In this document: piece by piece, positions 60,290 to 64,000 of the stretch
How positions within the stretch are numbered: the stretch's first letter is position 1
Layout: each line of letters starts with the position of its first letter
Assembly (NCBI GenBank): GCA_905181705.1
Contig: CAJIYP010000003.1
Location: 793,810 to 857,809 of the forward strand
Direction of reading: 5' to 3'
Source of the DNA: Cryomorphaceae bacterium BACL29 MAG-121220-bin8
Lineage (GTDB): Bacteria; Bacteroidota; Bacteroidia; Flavobacteriales; Flavobacteriaceae
DNA length: 64,000 nt
The notes under the pieces: generated by a model
What the model was told of the DNA's origin: nothing
Database searches by the model: none
Seen by the model: only the letters and a program-made list of their open reading frames with translations
Translations under genes and position numbers: made by a program

Positions 60290-60964
60290 TTAGGCTAATA
60301 ATTGTTCAAAAAATCCGCCAATTTTTTTTTCTTTATCAATAAAATGAATTTCTAATATCCAGTTTTTAATATTGCCATCCTTATTTTTTTTAAGCATATT
60401 CTCATTATTGTTGGGATGAACGTAATTTGTTTTGTCTTCTTTTTCTAATTTTTCGTGTGGATAATGACCAATAATATGACCCGCAATCTCTCCTCCAAAT
60501 TCCCAACCATATTTGTGCGCTAATCTTGTAGCATAATCGTACAGCTGTGCTCCAGTTATTTCTTTTTGTTTTTCAAAATAAGATTTACATTCATACCATG
60601 CAGATTCAATATCGGTTTTCAATTTTACTTTATAAGTATCTTTTCCAATCACATAAGTTCTTCCAAAATCAGCCTCCCATTCTTCAAATATGGGTCCAAA
60701 GTCTATGAAAAGAATATCGTCCTCTTTCAGAGTTAAGTTTTTCGGATTTTCATTGTACGGTTCTAAGGTGTTTTCTCCACAACGAACAATTCTTTTGTGC
60801 CAGTATTTTTTAATCCCGTACATTTCATAGGCTAAATCAAAAATAGAAACGTTTATTTCTTTCTCAGTTTTTCCGGGTAATAAAAGGTTTCTGGATTCAA
60901 TTTCTTGAAAAAGCTTAGATGCTTTCTTCTCAGCTTCTATCAAATTAATTAAAATGGAATTCAA
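60290..60964 (-). CDS. M24 family aminopeptidase-like protein
   Basis: DILFIDFGPIFEEWEADFGRTYVIG metal ligands; EIAGHIIGHYPHE. Confidence 0.82.
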   Translation of the reverse strand: MNSILINLIEAEKKASKLFQEIESRNLLLPGKTEKEINVSIFDLAYEMYGIKKYWHKRIVRCGENTLEPYNENPKNLTLKEDDILFIDFGPIFEEWEADFGRTYVIGKDTYKVKLKTDIESAWYECKSYFEKQKEITGAQLYDYATRLAHKYGWEFGGEIAGHIIGHYPHEKLEKEDKTNYVHPNNNENMLKKNKDGNIKNWILEIHFIDKEKKIGGFFEQLLA

Positions 60965-61404
60965 TTCTTGAAATTTAATTTAAATAAACTGGAAAGCAGG
61001 ATAACTGGCTCCCATATTTTAGATTTGTTACAATAAACAACGTGACTAGTGCTTTTGGGCTCAAGAAATTCTTTTTTTAATCCACAATCTATTATTTGAT
61101 TTTTTGAGAAATTTTCTTTTAAACCTGTCTTTATTTGATTAGAAAAATAATCTAATTTTGTTACAGGTATCTTCTTAAAACCCAATTTTTTTAAGGCAAA
61201 AAACCTATGGTGTCCATCAATTATAACCATGCTTTTGGAACAGCATAATATAGAAGAGACTACAATAGATTCATTAAAAGTATTTAAGTAGTTTATTAAC
61301 AAAGAAGTTTTTTCATCAATTACTTTTTCGTGAGGATGAATCATTTTTGGTGAGATCAATGATAGACCTTCAACTAGATTTTTTTCAAAAGAAATAGAGT
61401 ACAT
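60961..61404 (-). CDS. ParB/SerK-like domain protein
   Basis: IDGHHRFFALKKLGFKKIPV motif. Confidence 0.6.
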   Translation of the reverse strand: MYSISFEKNLVEGLSLISPKMIHPHEKVIDEKTSLLINYLNTFNESIVVSSILCCSKSMVIIDGHHRFFALKKLGFKKIPVTKLDYFSNQIKTGLKENFSKNQIIDCGLKKEFLEPKSTSHVVYCNKSKIWEPVILLSSLFKLNFKN

Positions 61405-61406
61405 GG

Positions 61407-61520
61407 TTAATAATAGGTATAGTAAGCCACTAAAAAAGCGATAATTACAAGTAAAATTATACTTGTAGTAACCGCTCCGTATTTATTATTTGAAATCAAA
61501 AAATTATTTTTCTTTTTCAT
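61407..61520 (-). CDS. small membrane protein (37 aa)
   Basis: MKKKNNFLISNNKYGAVTTSIILLVIIAFLVAYYTYY*. Confidence 0.35.
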   Translation of the reverse strand: MKKKNNFLISNNKYGAVTTSIILLVIIAFLVAYYTYY

Positions 61521-61524
61521 TTTT

Positions 61525-62076
61525 TTAGAACCTTTTTCCAATTGAGATACCAGCTCTCACGACTCCCTCAGTATGGTCACTATACACTTCATCATCAGAG
61601 TCGAATAATAAATTTCTTCCAAAACCAGCTAGTAATTCAAAAGTAAAACCCTTTCTGTTTATCCATTTTCTACCTACAGCTAATCCTGGTGCAATTTTGT
61701 GAGATGTAAATTGAGTAAAAACTTCAGCAAATATTCCATAACCCCCAAAATCTTCTGATTGTAAAAAATAAAATCTGTAGTACGGAGTTAAAACAAATTT
61801 ATCATTATAATCATCACCTATATCGCCTTTTCCAGCTAAATTTATAAATAAGGTTGATCCGAATCCTGAATAAGAATTATTAGTTTTTTCATACCCAATT
61901 GTTAAGGCAGGGAATATAAAAAAATCTAAGAAATCAACTTTTAATTCGTTCTTCCCTAAAGAGGAAGTAAACTGTTCAATTTGGGTATCTGACTTAACCA
62001 CTTCCACTTTTTGAACATCCTGTTGAGAGAAAGAAATTAAGGGAAATAACAACAATATTATGATAGCTTTTTTCAT
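61525..62076 (-). CDS. outer-membrane beta-barrel-like hypothetical protein
   Basis: Signal peptide; alternating beta pattern ending GISIGKRF. Confidence 0.6.
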   Translation of the reverse strand: MKKAIIILLLFPLISFSQQDVQKVEVVKSDTQIEQFTSSLGKNELKVDFLDFFIFPALTIGYEKTNNSYSGFGSTLFINLAGKGDIGDDYNDKFVLTPYYRFYFLQSEDFGGYGIFAEVFTQFTSHKIAPGLAVGRKWINRKGFTFELLAGFGRNLLFDSDDEVYSDHTEGVVRAGISIGKRF

Positions 62077-62127
62077 TGTAAAATTTTAATCCAAATATAG
62101 TTTTTCTATATTTAATCAAAAATTATT

Positions 62128-62577
62128 ATGAAAAAACTGCTATTGATTTTATTGATGATTACTGGTTGTCAAAACGAAAAAAAAGAATCACATATTTTAA
62201 TGAATTCAGATTCTGAAGAAATAACTTTTATACTGGAGCTCTCTACAAAAGATAATCCCATAAAAGATGTTGAAGAGTTCACACAATATTTATCAGATTT
62301 TATAGCGGAAAGAGAACCAAGTTCAGTATATGGATATTTTGTTTCATCTGATGGGAAAAAAGTTTCTTTGATTGAAAGGTATAACAACAGTGAAGATGGG
62401 AAGCAACATGGGATAGATTTTATTAACGGACCTAATTTTGAAAAGTTTTTTGAAATGTTTGAAATAGAGTCATTTATAACTTTAGGAAAAGCTTCAGATG
62501 AATTTAAAATATTTGCCTTAGAGAATGGATTTGAGATTGAATACAGAGAGTCTATAGGAGGATACGTTAGAAGATAA
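62128..62577 (+). CDS. lipoprotein with antibiotic-biosynthesis-monooxygenase-like domain
   Basis: Lipobox ITGC; VSLIERYNNSEDGKQHGIDF pattern. Confidence 0.55.
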   Translation: MKKLLLILLMITGCQNEKKESHILMNSDSEEITFILELSTKDNPIKDVEEFTQYLSDFIAEREPSSVYGYFVSSDGKKVSLIERYNNSEDGKQHGIDFINGPNFEKFFEMFEIESFITLGKASDEFKIFALENGFEIEYRESIGGYVRR

Positions 62578-62641
62578 TTTCTAAAACTTTTAATAGGGTA
62601 AAATAAAAGTTAAAGAAGAATAACCCAATAGCTTTATTTTA

Positions 62642-63370
62642 TTAATTTAAGGAATAAACTATAGGCTTAATAAACTCTACCCAAGTATTGTATCCTTTTT
62701 CGTTGAGATGAATTCCGTCAGATGAAAGTTCCTTTTTAATTAATCCATTTTCGGTTGCAAAAATCGAATAAAGATCTATGATTTCGTAGGCATTTTCTTT
62801 TTCGTTAGCTTCTATTATTTCGTTTACTTTTAGTATGTTATTTTTATAAATTTCTTTATCGATTGGCAATACGGTTTGGACATAAACCTTAGTTTTAGGT
62901 GCTTTTGCGCTAATAACTTGTGCGATTTTAATAATGTTATTTCCAATATATTCTGCTGAGGGGTTGTTTGGACTACCATTATTCCACAAATCATTTATTC
63001 CAATTAATAAGAATACAGCTTTTGGTTTAAAATAAACTATTTCATCGATTCGTGCCAATACACCATCAGTAACATCCCCACCAATTCCTCTATTTTTAAT
63101 ATTAGGATAATTTAATCTTTTACTCCAATCTTTTCCACCTTGAGTTATACTATTTCCTAGAAAGACAACATCGTTATAGTTTAAGGGATTACTTTTAAAT
63201 TCTTTAATTACTTTTTTATAATTTCCTTCTCCCCAATCATCGTGGTTTTCGATTATTAAATCCTCACTAGGATATAAGTGATCAATGGAAACTTTATTTA
63301 TGCAACTTGACATACAAAACACAACAAACAGGAGTAAAGTTTTATTCATAACTCTCAAATTTACATACAA
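62642..63370 (-). CDS. SGNH/GDSL hydrolase
   Basis: VVFLGNSITQGG, LLIGINDLWN, SDGIHLNEKGY. Confidence 0.88.
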   Translation of the reverse strand: MYVNLRVMNKTLLLFVVFCMSSCINKVSIDHLYPSEDLIIENHDDWGEGNYKKVIKEFKSNPLNYNDVVFLGNSITQGGKDWSKRLNYPNIKNRGIGGDVTDGVLARIDEIVYFKPKAVFLLIGINDLWNNGSPNNPSAEYIGNNIIKIAQVISAKAPKTKVYVQTVLPIDKEIYKNNILKVNEIIEANEKENAYEIIDLYSIFATENGLIKKELSSDGIHLNEKGYNTWVEFIKPIVYSLN

Positions 63371-63500
63371 TTAATCTAAGATTTTAAAAACTCAATACTA
63401 CATTATTGCTGCACTGCATAATGTATTTTAAATTCAAAATTACAAACAGTTTTAAAATAAAAACTTTAATTAGATTTATAATAATTATTATATTTAAAAC

Positions 63501-64000
63501 ATGAGAAAACTAATTATACTATTACTTTTTATTTCATTCTCTTGTGATGGAGACAGCAGTGCTGACGACAAAGAACTTATAGAACAAAATTTATATGAGT
63601 TTTTAAGAGGAAAGGTATATAATGCACCATCAACTAGTTCTAATGATTTTTGGAATACTGGGGCTGAGATAGACGGTAAAATGTATGTTAAATTTTCAAA
63701 AAGTGGAGATGAATGGGACGGGTGGCAAATATTTTACAAAGCGGACAACAATAAAAATTGTGAATTAGATTGGGTATTTGATGATTATTCATATGCTTTT
63801 ATTAACACCACAAATACCCCTTCAAAATTAAGAATAGATGGCGCTTACGGGCAATTTTGGGTTTTTACTAAAACAGTGAAAAATAAAATTGAAATTCAGC
63901 GTGGAGGTGGGGCTGGTTCAGGAACAGAAAATTTTATTGGAGAAGAATTAAAATTAGAGTTGATGAGTTTGGTGGATTTTAATATGTTAGATTGTGAATA
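63501..64000 (+). CDS. hypothetical lipoprotein, 3' partial at window edge
   Basis: MRKLIILLLFISFSCDGDSSADDKELIEQNLYEFLRGKVY... lipobox ISFSC; open to window end, not in the track. Confidence 0.6.
   Translation, partial: MRKLIILLLFISFSCDGDSSADDKELIEQNLYEFLRGKVYNAPSTSSNDFWNTGAEIDGKMYVKFSKSGDEWDGWQIFYKADNNKNCELDWVFDDYSYAFINTTNTPSKLRIDGAYGQFWVFTKTVKNKIEIQRGGGAGSGTENFIGEELKLELMSLVDFNMLDCE

Overview
AT-rich window that looks like chromosomal sequence of a marine Flavobacteriaceae/Bacteroidota bacterium (gldH, T9SS sorting domain, contiguous men cluster, RicT-GldH-PBP1A order). Core content: menaquinone biosynthesis (menE-C-A-B-D-F plus ubiE/menG, 1-7.4 kb), M28 peptidases, Gfo/Idh/MocA and TIM-barrel sugar enzymes, trpS/plsC/recA/trhO/ricT/gldH/PBP1A (31-39 kb), a sugar operon with an MFS transporter (47.7-51.1 kb), a sulfatase, glmS plus a GNA1-like acetyltransferase, and assorted hydrolases. 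Accessory content: (i) 10.9-14.8 kb, small ORFs, repeated 23-bp gene-start linkers, lipoproteins with a shared signal peptide and a DUF285-like pseudogene; (ii) 14.82-17.21 kb, a compact island (about 2.3 kb) bounded by a 22-bp direct repeat of the 3' end of a tRNA-CAU gene, with TGGTACAC boxes and perfect hairpins at both ends and four acidic unknown ORFs but no recombinase. I consider this the best candidate for an undescribed system, possibly a non-autonomous tRNA-targeting element; (iii) two large inverted paralogous tail-fibre/YadA-head-like surface protein loci (23.2-27.5 kb + and 40.7-47.3 kb -), the second ending in a Peptidase_S74 chaperone domain. Several otherwise intact genes carry single +1 frameshifts, a pattern that may be sequencing error, so pseudogene calls need care. 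All calls come from reading the sequence and supplied translations; no database searches were run.
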